Numbered from the stretch's first letter, positions 17,431-25,648 are shown. The stretch is 34,140 nt of DNA from Phycisphaerae bacterium (GCA_016929245.1 JAFGJE010000104.1:1-34140); one strand, 5' to 3'. Numbers and translations are program-made. Notes: generated from the sequence alone by a model not told the origin.

Positions 17431-18762
17431 TCACTCTCCCGTCGGCTGGGTGTCGGTGGGATCGTAGGTCGGCAGGACGCCTTCCAGCAGGTCGGGCCGA
17501 TCGGTCGGCAGCGTGGTCGGCTGGGTGGACAGATCCCGAATCGGGGTCGTGCGCGGCACCTGCTTTTCCAGGGCGTCCAGTTCGGAAATGTCCCTGCGAA
17601 TGACCGGCGGGGCGGTGTCGCCTTTGGGCGCCTCGAACGAGCCGGGTTTGGGGGACACTTTCCGTCCCGGCCTGGCGCGCAACAGTCCTTGAATGATGAA
17701 ACGATCCTTGTCGGTCAGGCCTTTAGTCACTTCCCGCAGGTGTCCGACCTTCTCGCCGATTTCGATCACCCGATGCTCCACGGTGTTCTGATCGTTGACG
17801 ACGTAGACGTAGTTGCCCGTCTGGTCGAAGCCGACGGCGGTGTCGGGAATGAGCATCGCGTCGGGCGTCCGCTCGTAGGGAATCCGCACACGGGCGAACA
17901 GGCCCGGCAGGAGCACCAACTGCGGATTCGGCAGAATCCCGCGCACCTCGACCGTCCCGGTGTTGGGGTCCACCTTGTTGCCGGCGTAGTCCAGCAGGCC
18001 CTGGTAGGGGTAGTCCTGCCCGTCGGACATCCCGGCCTGGAAGACGGTCCGGGTGTCATCCTTCTTCTCCGCGTTTCCGTCGGCCTGCTGCTTGGCGTGT
18101 TCGGTGATGATTTCCAGCCAGGTCTTTTCGTCGATGTCGAAGTACACGTACATCGGATCCTGCTGCACGACGGTCGCCAGCAGCGTCGCCTCGCCCGACC
18201 CGACGAGGTTGCCCACGTCCACGTATCGCCTGGAGACTTTACCCGTGACGGGGGAGATGACGCGGCAATATCCCAGGTTGATGTTCGCGGATTCCCAGGC
18301 GGCTTTGAACTGCGCGACGGACGCGACGGCCTGGTCGTATTTACCCTTCGCGTCGGCGTATTCCATGTCCGTCGCGACGCCCTTGCGATGGGCGTCTTTC
18401 ATGCGTTCGTAGTTGAACTTCTCCGTTTCCATCTTCGCGACGGCCGCCTGCCAATCGGCGAGCGCTTTGTGCAGGTTCGCTTCGTATTCCTGCGGGTCGA
18501 TCTCGAAGAGCATTTGTCCCTTTTGGACCGTGCCGCCTTCCCGGAAATTCACCGACTGCAAGAATCCCTTCACGCGCGCCCGGAGACTGACATCCGCGAC
18601 GGAGTCCGTCCTGCCGGTGAAATACGCGTATCGCGTGATGCCGTGATGAATCGGCTTGGCGACGACCACCTCCGGCGGGGAAGGCGGCGGAGGCGCTTTT
18701 TTCTCACATCCCGTGAACATCCCCATCCAACAGCCGACGAAACCCAACCAACGATATCGCAT
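17431..18762 (-). CDS. RND efflux periplasmic adaptor lipoprotein (membrane fusion protein)
   Basis: A 443-residue adaptor with a lipoprotein signal (MFTGC; lipid-modified Cys at about 19) and a Pro-rich linker. The order is as in AcrA/MexA: first half of the lipoyl domain (GRTDSVADVSLRARVKGFL and GQMLFEID), a helical hairpin (about 100-160), the second lipoyl half (CRVISPVTGKVSRRYVDVGNLV), a beta-barrel domain, and a membrane-proximal domain (VVNDQNTVEHRVIEIG). The C-terminal tail of about 50 residues is Thr/Pro-rich and longer than usual. It links the RND pump to an outer-membrane channel. It is the first gene of the efflux operon. A palindrome at 18828-18854 upstream may be its operator. 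Confidence 0.93.
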   Translation of the reverse strand: MRYRWLGFVGCWMGMFTGCEKKAPPPPSPPEVVVAKPIHHGITRYAYFTGRTDSVADVSLRARVKGFLQSVNFREGGTVQKGQMLFEIDPQEYEANLHKALADWQAAVAKMETEKFNYERMKDAHRKGVATDMEYADAKGKYDQAVASVAQFKAAWESANINLGYCRVISPVTGKVSRRYVDVGNLVGSGEATLLATVVQQDPMYVYFDIDEKTWLEIITEHAKQQADGNAEKKDDTRTVFQAGMSDGQDYPYQGLLDYAGNKVDPNTGTVEVRGILPNPQLVLLPGLFARVRIPYERTPDAMLIPDTAVGFDQTGNYVYVVNDQNTVEHRVIEIGEKVGHLREVTKGLTDKDRFIIQGLLRARPGRKVSPKPGSFEAPKGDTAPPVIRRDISELDALEKQVPRTTPIRDLSTQPTTLPTDRPDLLEGVLPTYDPTDTQPTGE

Positions 18763-18827
18763 GGATCACCTCGTACAAACCGTGTTGAAACCGACACAAA
18801 ATCGGCTACTTGGCTAATCTATGTATC

Positions 18828-18854
18828 GGACATGAGTTACAAATACTTGTGTCC
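18828..18854. promoter_or_regulatory. Candidate operator palindrome upstream of the efflux operon
   Basis: A 27-base imperfect inverted repeat with arms GGACA and TGTCC, and AGT and ACT further in. It lies about 65 bases upstream of the adaptor gene. A weak minus-strand promoter (TTGTAA, 15 bases, TAGATT) would overlap it. No regulator gene is adjacent, so the factor is unknown. Confidence 0.35.
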
Positions 18855-18942
18855 ATCTGAAACTTTCCCGGCCTTTCCCGTATATTGTACGCACGTCGAA
18901 GCCGGCGAACCAGAAGGATTGCTGGACGAACCCGGGGATTGG

Positions 18943-18951
18943 TGGTATACT
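18943..18951 (+). promoter_or_regulatory. Possible extended -10 promoter of the cysteine protease gene
   Basis: TGG followed by TATACT (18946-18951) forms an extended -10 element about 60 bases before the start codon. There is no good -35 box, so this is a moderate prediction. Confidence 0.4.
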
Positions 18952-18990
18952 ATGAAATGGTAGCGGTACTTTTTTCTTGAGTCGGAAAAA

Positions 18991-19009
18991 CGGATGGAGG
19001 GAACATCCG
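18991..19009 (+). promoter_or_regulatory. Hairpin presenting the ribosome-binding site of the protease gene
   Basis: CGGATG (18991-18996) pairs with CATCCG (19004-19009), leaving GAGGGAA in the loop and the start codon one base after the stem. This could expose or gate the ribosome-binding site. Confidence 0.5.
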
Positions 19010-19010
19010 G

Positions 19011-19886
19011 ATGGAGATTTTACGTCGATCCTATAGCCTTTTTGTAGGATTGTCCGTGATCGGCCTGCTGGTTCTTTCCCGTCCCGTGTACGCCCAGGAG
19101 TACTTCGACTGGCGGAACATCAACGGGAAGGATTATACCACGCCGATTCGCAGCCAGTCCGCGGACGGTGTTCACTACGCCGGCACGTGCTGGGCGTTCG
19201 GCGCCGTCGCGGCGCTCGAGTCCAAACTGGAAATCTGCTTCGATCTGCCCGACTGGAATCCGGATTTGTCCGAACAGCACCTGATCTGTGACGGAACCGC
19301 CGGGAACGCTTCCCGCGGCTGGGAGTATCGGGCCCTGCAATTTCTCGTGGATACCGGGATCGTCACCGAGGAGGAACTACCCTATACCGCCAGTGATTAT
19401 TCCCCCGACTGGCCTCTGGAGGAAGGCTGGGAGGAGAGAGTGTACACCATTACCGGTTTTGAAAAAATCTTCGACGTTTCCACAGACAATGTCAAGTGGG
19501 CACTACGAACGTACGGTCCTTTGACGGCATCGATGTATTCCCCGGGGGACTGGATTTCCACACCGCCCAGCGCCCCACCGACCAGCGATATCCCCCTGGA
19601 CGTTCCCACCGGCGGCGTGAATCATACCGTGTGCGTGATCGGGTATATGGACGACGAGACCATCCTCAACGGCGGATACTGGATCATCAAGAACAGTTGG
19701 GGAACCGGATACGGCGACAACGGGTACTACTACATCCCCTACGGCGTGCTGGAAAGCCACAACCGCGTCTACGCCGTCACCGGCGACGCGATCACCCCGA
19801 TGGTTCCCGAACCGGCGAGTATCGCAATGACAGCCGTAAGTTGGATCGTGCTATTCCACCGGCGAAAACGCGCCGCTTCATGTTAG
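19011..19886 (+). CDS. Papain-family (C1A) cysteine protease with PEP-CTERM anchor
   Basis: A 291-residue exported protease. Residues 1-28 are a signal peptide ending in YAQ. The mature protein begins almost at once with YFDWRNINGKDYTTPIRSQ, so there is no inhibitory propeptide. The papain catalytic residues are all present: Gln in IRSQ, Cys in GTCWAFG (about residue 61), His in GGVNHTVCVIGY, and Asn in WIIKNSWGTGYG. The C-terminus is PEP-CTERM-like (VPEPAS, hydrophobic helix, HRRKR). It is therefore probably sorted through the exosortase pathway. Its ribosome-binding sequence GGAGGG sits in a hairpin loop just before the ATG. A role in surface-protein maturation or nutrient digestion is possible but not shown. 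Confidence 0.92.
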   Translation: MEILRRSYSLFVGLSVIGLLVLSRPVYAQEYFDWRNINGKDYTTPIRSQSADGVHYAGTCWAFGAVAALESKLEICFDLPDWNPDLSEQHLICDGTAGNASRGWEYRALQFLVDTGIVTEEELPYTASDYSPDWPLEEGWEERVYTITGFEKIFDVSTDNVKWALRTYGPLTASMYSPGDWISTPPSAPPTSDIPLDVPTGGVNHTVCVIGYMDDETILNGGYWIIKNSWGTGYGDNGYYYIPYGVLESHNRVYAVTGDAITPMVPEPASIAMTAVSWIVLFHRRKRAASC

Positions 19887-20488
19887 AATCCTCTTAAAAA
19901 ATCTCGAAAAAAATTCCGGATTTCGTGAACTCCCCACCCCACTTCCGCGTTTAATTCAGTAGAGAACATCGAACCGAATTGAAAATCCAACGGACGCTGT
20001 TTCCCGCCCTTTTCAGCGTTCGTTCGGGGGCTGCCCAAAGCCGGTCAGGCGTTGCCCTTCTCCTTTCCCTCGCCTGGCCGGCTTTTCCATGCGCGAAAAC
20101 AGGCATAAGTTTATTACCGTACTTCCGTGGGGGGAAACCATGAGCGGGCACTCTACGCGCGGAAAGAAAGGTATTCGGATCGATTCCACACTCACGCAAT
20201 AGGGCCGGCTGGGATTATTATTTCTTTTCCGTAATAGACTTACCGAAATCGTCCCGCCCCGCCCATACGAAAGCGGGAATCACCCTTCGTCCATGAGTAG
20301 AGGTATGACTGGAACAACACGGAGCGCTCCGGGTTGGTGGAGTTATTTTCGCGCATGAAGCGCCGTTTTTTTACGGGCACAAATCCCGCCGCACGTTCGT
20401 CGCGAACCGACGTGGCGGTGAAAAATCCCAAACACCCACTTCCCAGCCGGCTGTCAAATAAGCCGTATGATGGTCGGCCGACCTAAGC
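19887..20488. other. Gene-poor stretch with two pyrimidine-loop hairpins, possible small RNA
   Basis: No convincing gene. Two plus-strand hairpins lie in tandem: about 19989-20024 (ACG-ACGCTG pairing with CAGCGT-CGT, with one G-T wobble) and 20038-20084 (14-bp stem with one wobble, then TT). Both loops are long and C/U-rich, like anti-Shine-Dalgarno loops of small RNAs. A sequence near 19897-19926 resembles one upstream of the sigma-factor gene. A 20-codon frame (20140-20202) follows a GGGGGG run but has no recognisable product. A further imperfect hairpin lies near 20390-20425. Confidence 0.35.
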
Positions 20489-20524
20489 AAAGCCGTCGGA
20501 GTTGATCCGGCGGTTTTGTTTTTC
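20489..20524 (+). terminator. Intrinsic terminator upstream of the ftsQ-like gene
   Basis: A 12-base stem with two wobble pairs (20489-20500 with 20506-20517), 5-base loop, and a TTTTGTTTTT tract on the plus strand. It ends whatever is transcribed from the preceding stretch, about 100 bases before the ftsQ-like start. Confidence 0.75.
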
Positions 20525-20621
20525 TCTGGCGGGATTCCCCGCGGCGTGTCGATACAACGGGGAAGGAGAGGCGTTTTACGCCCTCGGTGATACGACGTTT
20601 GATCGACTTGAGAAGGGAACC

Positions 20622-21635
20622 ATGGCACGGAAGCGGAAGAATACGTCGGCGACGAAGACGCCGCGGACGGCTCGATTCGAGGGGATGCGAAACTGGATTC
20701 GCGACCGGTTCGCCGCGCGCGGGCAGGTGACCGCCAAGGTGATCTGCTGGTTCGTGTTCCTCGCGGCGATTCTCGTCGGCGGGGCCGCCGGACTGACAGC
20801 CGTGAACCGCTACGCCCATCAAACGCTCCGCGCCGAAGGGCCGGTGAAATACACCGTGAAACTCGACGCCGTCCCCGAATGGATGCCCGCGACGCTGGGA
20901 CGAATGATCCTCGCGGATGTCACCCCGCGGGAGGTGGACTTCGACGATCCCGCGCTGGGCCGGGTGATCTACGAACAGGCGATCCGGAATCCCTGGATCG
21001 CGCAGGTGGAGGAAGTCCGCCGCGAACGCCTCAGCGCCACCGAGGCGGTCATCCGCGTTCGGGCGCAGTACCGCCAGCCGATCGCGCGCGTCTCCCGCGA
21101 GGGACGCATGTACTACGTGGACGGCCGGGGCGTCATCCTGCCGTATTCCCAGACGCCCAAATTCGCCGTCAAGGACGGCGACGACGTGAAGTATTTCGTC
21201 CATCGCGACGCCGTTCCGTCGCACCTAATGCCGATACGCATTCACTACATCGCCGTCGAAGGCGTCGAAGCGCCCCCGCCGGCGGTCGGGCAAGCCTGGG
21301 AAGGCGAAGACCTCGCCCAGGGTTTGCGCCTGGTGCGGCTGCTGGGAACGCGCCCGTGGGCGAACCAGATTTCCGTCGTGGACGCGCGCAACCACGCCCG
21401 GCGGATTTCGGAATCCGAACCCGAACTGTGCATCTACGCCCAGCAGGGGCGCGGCAAACCCACGGAAATCCGCTTCGGCCGCTTCCCTCACCCCGACGGC
21501 GGCGACTGGGTGATCTCCCCCGCGCGAAAGATGCGCTACCTCGACGATTACGTCCAGGATCAGAACGGCCGCCTCGCCGGCATCCACAGCTACATAGACG
21601 TACGATTCGACGAACTCCGCGTGAGTCTGAATTAA
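20622..21635 (+). CDS. FtsQ/DivIB-like membrane protein
   Basis: A 337-residue protein. A basic, Thr/Ala-rich cytoplasmic tail (1-45) precedes one membrane helix (about 46-65, VICWFVFLAAILVGGAAGL), then an outer domain. The stretch NPWIAQVEEVRRERLSATEAVIRVRAQYRQPIARV, followed by YYVDGRGVILP, matches the FtsQ/DivIB beta-domain pattern (PWV, RxxP/xL, E/Q-R-xPxA, lvDxxG). FtsQ bridges early and late divisome proteins. Planctomycetes generally lack FtsZ, so its role here may differ. The start at 20622 is chosen because GAGAAGGGAACC precedes it and because an earlier start would run through the terminator. It is not in a dcw cluster, and its 3' end is 5 bases from the convergent gene. Confidence 0.7.
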   Translation: MARKRKNTSATKTPRTARFEGMRNWIRDRFAARGQVTAKVICWFVFLAAILVGGAAGLTAVNRYAHQTLRAEGPVKYTVKLDAVPEWMPATLGRMILADVTPREVDFDDPALGRVIYEQAIRNPWIAQVEEVRRERLSATEAVIRVRAQYRQPIARVSREGRMYYVDGRGVILPYSQTPKFAVKDGDDVKYFVHRDAVPSHLMPIRIHYIAVEGVEAPPPAVGQAWEGEDLAQGLRLVRLLGTRPWANQISVVDARNHARRISESEPELCIYAQQGRGKPTEIRFGRFPHPDGGDWVISPARKMRYLDDYVQDQNGRLAGIHSYIDVRFDELRVSLN

Positions 21636-21640
21636 ATCAC

Positions 21641-22186
21641 CTAATGCGGGAATTTCTGTTTCATCGCTTTATGGGATTCGGGTGCGGTTGTGGGTTGCGT
21701 CTCCTCGATCCGGTCGGCGTTTCGGACGTTGTTGGCGTCGATCCATCCGGTGAGGACGGGCTTGCGTAAACCGTCCGGCTGCACCAATACGCGCTTCCAG
21801 CGTTGGTCGGCCTGGATGATGATTACCTTTTCCCCCGGTTTTACCTCGTGGATGGTGTAGGCGTCTTTCTCGGAGGCGGAAATGAACTTCCGTTCCTTGA
21901 GCACCAGAATTCCCTCGTCGCGGATGATCCACGTGCCGTCGTCGGCGTGGTAGAACGCGGAAAACTCAAACCGCTCCCCCGCCGGCTGGGTTACGGTTTG
22001 ATCCCGCGGTTCGGTTGATTCGTCTTTCTCGTCCCGCCATTTCAGGGACACATACGTCACCGTCGCGACGATCAGCAGAAGCAGCAGAAGGAGAATCAGC
22101 AGCAGCAACGATTTTCGGCGATCCTGTTGATCGGTGGTTTCGGCATCCTCCCGCGGCGGATCGATCCGGTCGGCGTCCTGTATCAT
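21641..22186 (-). CDS. Single-helix membrane protein with SH3-like outer domain
   Basis: A 181-residue protein of unknown function. Residues 1-23 are acidic and cytoplasmic; a very Leu-rich helix follows (about 24-46), then an outer region. Residues about 80-160 look like a bacterial SH3-type fold (EVKPGEKVIIIQ, then a GWIDANNV segment), often used to bind cell wall or peptides. The C-terminus is polar. It converges on the ftsQ-like gene with only 5 bases between, which might reflect shared envelope function but is not evidence of it. Confidence 0.6.
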   Translation of the reverse strand: MIQDADRIDPPREDAETTDQQDRRKSLLLLILLLLLLLIVATVTYVSLKWRDEKDESTEPRDQTVTQPAGERFEFSAFYHADDGTWIIRDEGILVLKERKFISASEKDAYTIHEVKPGEKVIIIQADQRWKRVLVQPDGLRKPVLTGWIDANNVRNADRIEETQPTTAPESHKAMKQKFPH

Positions 22187-22303
22187 CGCACGGTTCCTTT
22201 CGTGGTGTGTATGAAGTTTGTGTTCCCGAAAACAACCACCCGACCTGTTGTATCATCACCAAGCGTACGACGGAACGCAAGGATGGATCTTCCCTGGGAA
22301 TGA

Positions 22304-22367
22304 TTTCCAACACCGCCAAACGGCAAGCCGGCACGATAACCGGCTTGCCGTTCGGCGGTGTTGGAAA
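22304..22367. terminator. Long hairpin downstream of the AraC-type gene (CGGCAAGCCG family)
   Basis: A 28-bp stem with one mismatch (22304-22331 with 22340-22367) and an 8-base loop. The arms contain CGGCAAGCCG, shared with the yhbY terminator at 9049-9102. It has no strong T-run but lies 11 bases after the AraC gene's end, so it may still mark the 3' end. Confidence 0.65.
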
Positions 22368-22377
22368 ACAGGAAGAA

Positions 22378-23247
22378 TCATTTTTCGTGGTATCCATTTC
22401 GAGCGTAGTCTTTTGGGGTATGTCCGGTGAGGTTTTTGAAGCAGTGGTAGAAATGACTCAGGCTGGCGAAGCCGCAGTTTTGCGCCACCGCGACGATCGG
22501 CTGACGGGTTTGTTGGAGCAGGTTCATCGCCGAGCGGACGCGAACCCCGGTGACGTATTCCACCAGCGTCTGTCCGGTCTCCCGCTTGAAGACGGCGTGG
22601 AAGTGGCTCCGGCTGACGCAGGCGAGCCTGGCCATCTGATTCACGTCGATGGGGTTCATGTAATTCATCTCGATGAAGTGAAACACCCCGCTCAATCGTT
22701 CGCGCGCGGGCGTGGGACGAAAGTGCGCCCGCTGCGTAGCCAGAACATTCGGGTCGCGCAGAATCGTCAGCAGCGCCTCGGCCATGAACAACCGCACGGC
22801 GGTGGCGTACCCGGGCGCGCGCTGCCGGGTTTCGCGGATCATGCGCAGGAACAGTTCTCCGACGGCCCGGGCGGTTTCCGCCAGCAGGTTCACCCGCGCC
22901 TGCCCCTCCCACGCACGATCCGACAGATAGTCCAGCACGCGATGGATCACCTCATCCCGCCCGACTTCCGCGAGGAACGATTTGGCGTGCAGGTTCACGA
23001 CGGCGACCCGGCAGAACTCGTCTTCCGCGCGACTTCCGATATGCAGTTGACCGGCGGGGAAAAAGTAAAACTCACCCGCCTCCATCTCATACATTCCGTT
23101 TTCCGTGTGCTGAAAACCTTTGCCCTCCACGCAGTAAAAGAGCTCATGGCTGTCGTGTTCGTGCAGAACGACGGCGGATTTGGGAATCAATTCCGTTTCA
23201 AAACAGTGTAACGGTCGATCCGTGGGCGAGAACCTGTCCTTGGACAT
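22378..23247 (-). CDS. AraC-family transcriptional regulator
   Basis: A 289-residue regulator. The N-terminal half is a cupin-like sensor (HEHDSHELFYCVEGKG, then GEFYFFPAGQLHIG). The C-terminal 100 residues contain the two AraC helix-turn-helix motifs (NQMARLACVSRSHFHAVFKRE and AVAQNCGFASLSHFYHCFKNLTG). It is divergent from a Gfo/Idh/MocA oxidoreductase and an epimerase-like gene, so it probably controls them in response to a sugar or derivative. The 180-base divergent region contains GGCG and CGCC separated by 16 bases (about 23264-23287), but no strong consensus promoter. Confidence 0.92.
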   Translation of the reverse strand: MSKDRFSPTDRPLHCFETELIPKSAVVLHEHDSHELFYCVEGKGFQHTENGMYEMEAGEFYFFPAGQLHIGSRAEDEFCRVAVVNLHAKSFLAEVGRDEVIHRVLDYLSDRAWEGQARVNLLAETARAVGELFLRMIRETRQRAPGYATAVRLFMAEALLTILRDPNVLATQRAHFRPTPARERLSGVFHFIEMNYMNPIDVNQMARLACVSRSHFHAVFKRETGQTLVEYVTGVRVRSAMNLLQQTRQPIVAVAQNCGFASLSHFYHCFKNLTGHTPKDYARNGYHEK

Positions 23248-23427
23248 GAATAAGACTTCTCCGAAATAAAATGGGCGTTTCTAAAAGGAGTTACGCCTAT
23301 TATATGTTAATAATCAGATAATCCGACAATAATTTGCGACATTCGCGGAAGATTCTTTCCTCCCGTCCGGTATATAAAAAGGCATGAGGCTGGGAAGAGA
23401 TTCGGCCTTTCTATTTTGGAGAAACGC

Positions 23428-24444
23428 ATGTCGAAATTTAAAGCCGTCGTCGTCGGCGCCGGCGGAATCAGCGGCGCGTGGTTTCCGCCGTTGCTGGCGG
23501 AGAAGGTGAACATCGTCGGCGTGGTGGACATCAACGTCGCAGCGGCCAGGCAGCGGGCGGAGGAGCATAAACTCGCCTGCGAAACCTCCGACAATCTCGC
23601 CGGGACGCTCAAACGAACGCGGCCTGACTTCGTCGTGGACCTGACCATCCCGGAGGCGCACGGCAAGGTCGTCTGCACGGCGCTGCGCCACGGGTGTCAC
23701 GTCATCGGCGAAAAGCCGATGGCCGGGAGTATGGCCGAGGCGCGGCGCATGGTTCGCGCCGCCCGGGAGGCGGAGAAGCTGTACATGGTCAGCCAGTCCC
23801 GCCGGTACGACGCCGTGCATGACGCCGCCCGTCGCCTGATCGCTTCGGGGAAGATTGGGAAGATCACGACCGTCCAGTGCGATTTCTTTATGGGGGCGCA
23901 TTTCGGCGGCTTCCGCGAGGAAATGCCCAGCCCGTTGATTCTCGACATGGCGATCCATCATTTCGACCTGGCGCGGTATTTCACCGGCCTGGATCCGCGG
24001 GCGGTCTACGCGAAGGAGTTCAACCCGGCGGGGTCGTGGTACCAAGGCGACGTGTCGGCGTCTTGTATTTTCGAGATGTCCGACGGCGCGATGTTCACGT
24101 ATCGCGGCAGCTGGTGCGCGGAGGGTTGTCCCACGAGCTGGAACGGTTCGTGGCGCTTCATCGGCGAGAAGGGCACGATTCTGCTGGAGAACGACCAGCC
24201 CGCCCGCGGCCAGGTTGTGGCGGGCGACAAACCCGCGTTTCACGTGAAACTCAAGGACATCCACGCGCCCAAACCGACGCTGAAATTCCTCAAGCAGCAC
24301 GGCGCGTTGCGGGAATTTCTGGCGTATCTGCGCACCGGCCGACAGCCGCAGGGCGAGTGTCACGACAATATCAAGTCCCTGGCGATGGTCTTCGCCGCCA
24401 TCGAAAGTAATCAGAAAAGCAAACGTCTTGCCGTAAGGGTGTAA
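23428..24444 (+). CDS. Gfo/Idh/MocA family NAD(P)-dependent oxidoreductase
   Basis: A 338-residue sugar or polyol dehydrogenase-like protein. The Rossmann start is VVVGAGGISG, with VVDIN ending the second strand. EKPMAG (about residue 93) carries the catalytic Lys of the family, and ILDMAIHHFDLARYF holds the active-site D-x3-HH-x-D pattern. The ATG at 23428 follows TTTTGGAGAA and is preferred over an in-frame TTG at 23416. It probably forms an operon with the TIM-barrel gene 48 bases downstream, a pairing common in sugar-use loci where one partner oxidises and the other epimerises. The substrate is unknown. Confidence 0.92.
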   Translation: MSKFKAVVVGAGGISGAWFPPLLAEKVNIVGVVDINVAAARQRAEEHKLACETSDNLAGTLKRTRPDFVVDLTIPEAHGKVVCTALRHGCHVIGEKPMAGSMAEARRMVRAAREAEKLYMVSQSRRYDAVHDAARRLIASGKIGKITTVQCDFFMGAHFGGFREEMPSPLILDMAIHHFDLARYFTGLDPRAVYAKEFNPAGSWYQGDVSASCIFEMSDGAMFTYRGSWCAEGCPTSWNGSWRFIGEKGTILLENDQPARGQVVAGDKPAFHVKLKDIHAPKPTLKFLKQHGALREFLAYLRTGRQPQGECHDNIKSLAMVFAAIESNQKSKRLAVRV

Positions 24445-24492
24445 TACCTTCCGGTAAAGGAAATCCCATTTTTCAGAAAAGGAAGCGCCGTC

Positions 24493-25431
24493 ATGGCAAC
24501 GAAGAAAGCAGCGTCGAAAAAGGCCTCCCCCGCCAAGCCCTGCAAGGAGGGCGTTCGCGTCGGAACGCTGGCGCCGGCCAGGAATGCCGCAGGCTACATC
24601 AAACAGATTCTCCCCTACGGCTTCGAGTCGTTCAGCCTCACGTTCGGCGGATCGGCGAAGGGATACGATTTTCCCAAAAACGCCGCCCAAATTAACGAAG
24701 TACTCACCGGCAGCGGCGCGGTGATCAGTTCCGTGGGAGTGTTCGGCAATCCCCTGGATCCCGGCGCCCAGAATCATAAAGCCACACTCGAATCGTGGAA
24801 GATTCTCATCGACAACGTTCACCGGTTCGGCTGCGACCTGGTGTGCGGCTTCGCGGGCAGGCTGATCGACAAACCCATCAACGAATCGATGAAGCAGTTC
24901 AAAAAGGTCTTCGGTCCCCTCGCCAAGCACGCGGCCGACAAAGGCGTCCGCCTCGCGTTCGAGAACTGCGACATGGGCGGCGACTGGAACCGCGGCAACT
25001 GGAACATCGCGCACAATCCGACGGCCTGGGAAATGATGTTCAACGAAGTGCCCACGAAAAACCTGGGCCTGGAGTGGGAACCCTGCCACCAGATGGTCAG
25101 CCTGATCGACCCGATTCCGCAGCTTCGTAAATGGGCGCCGCGCGTGTTCCACGTGCACGGTAAGGACGCGACGATCGCCTGGGACGTCGTCCGCGAGCAC
25201 GGCGTGCACGGCCCGCACCAGTTCGCGTGGCACCGCACGCCGGGCTTCGGCGACACCAACTGGTCCGACGTGATCACGATCCTGCGCATGAACGGGTTCA
25301 AGGGTTCGATTGACATTGAAGGCTGGCACGACCCGGTCTATCGCGACGACCTGGAAATGACCGGCCAGGTGCGGGCCCTGAACTACCTCAAGGATTGTCG
25401 CGGCGGAACCCACGTGAAAAATCCCGTGTAG
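24493..25431 (+). CDS. Sugar phosphate isomerase/epimerase-like TIM-barrel protein
   Basis: A 312-residue AP-endonuclease-2/xylose-isomerase-like TIM barrel. The start is preceded by AAGGAAG. The first 20 residues are a Lys/Ala/Ser-rich extension and the barrel follows. Candidate divalent-metal ligands occur at family positions: Glu157 (AFENC), Glu194/Glu196 with His199 (EWEPCH), His220/His222 (FHVHGKD) and Glu276 with His279 (DIEGWHD). It probably interconverts a ketose or a keto-sugar made by the upstream oxidoreductase. The AraC regulator is likely to control both. Exact reaction unknown. Confidence 0.88.
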   Translation: MATKKAASKKASPAKPCKEGVRVGTLAPARNAAGYIKQILPYGFESFSLTFGGSAKGYDFPKNAAQINEVLTGSGAVISSVGVFGNPLDPGAQNHKATLESWKILIDNVHRFGCDLVCGFAGRLIDKPINESMKQFKKVFGPLAKHAADKGVRLAFENCDMGGDWNRGNWNIAHNPTAWEMMFNEVPTKNLGLEWEPCHQMVSLIDPIPQLRKWAPRVFHVHGKDATIAWDVVREHGVHGPHQFAWHRTPGFGDTNWSDVITILRMNGFKGSIDIEGWHDPVYRDDLEMTGQVRALNYLKDCRGGTHVKNPV

Positions 25432-25445
25432 TTATCCCCCCCGGG

Positions 25446-25479
25446 GTCGGGCGCTGGAATCAATGATCCAGCGTCCGAC
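25446..25479. terminator. Hairpin between convergent operons
   Basis: A 13-bp stem (25446-25458 with 25467-25479) with one wobble and an 8-base loop, 14 bases after the epimerase gene. It overlaps the last codons of the small GspK-like gene. No T-run, so efficiency is uncertain. Confidence 0.55.
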
Positions 25480-25648
25480 GGTTGATCATTTCATTGCGCT
25501 GGATTGCCCGTTGCTGGGACTGCTTGGCGTCGAGGAGAATGTCGCTACTCATCTGCGAGAGAATCGTCACAGCCATCCCGACCAGAATGATCGCCAGAAG
25601 AACCAGGATCAATGCGAATCCCGCATGGTTTCGTCTTGTCGTTGTCAT
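25460..25648 (-). CDS. Small GspK/pseudopilin-like membrane protein, possibly truncated
   Basis: A 62-residue protein with a basic start and one helix (GFALILVLLAIILVGMAVTIL), like the N-terminus of GspK/PilX-type minor pseudopilins, which lack the usual Glu5. Full GspK proteins are about 300 residues, so this is either a remnant or a minimal version. The start at 25648 overlaps the upstream gene's stop as ATGA, which supports translation in the operon. Last gene of the secretion cluster. Confidence 0.6.
   Translation of the reverse strand: MTTTRRNHAGFALILVLLAIILVGMAVTILSQMSSDILLDAKQSQQRAIQRNEMINRRTLDH

Noticed and set aside
17314-18963. Plus-strand open frame of 549 codons opposite the adaptor gene
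   Set aside because: It runs through the hairpin array and antisense to the adaptor lipoprotein; no motif.
20140-20202. 20-codon frame after a GGGGGG run
   Set aside because: It is too short, with no recognisable product; recorded only as part of the gene-poor stretch.
23314-25413. Minus-strand open frame of 699 codons
   Set aside because: It is antisense to both the oxidoreductase and the epimerase, each of which has clear family motifs; low-complexity composition with no domain.
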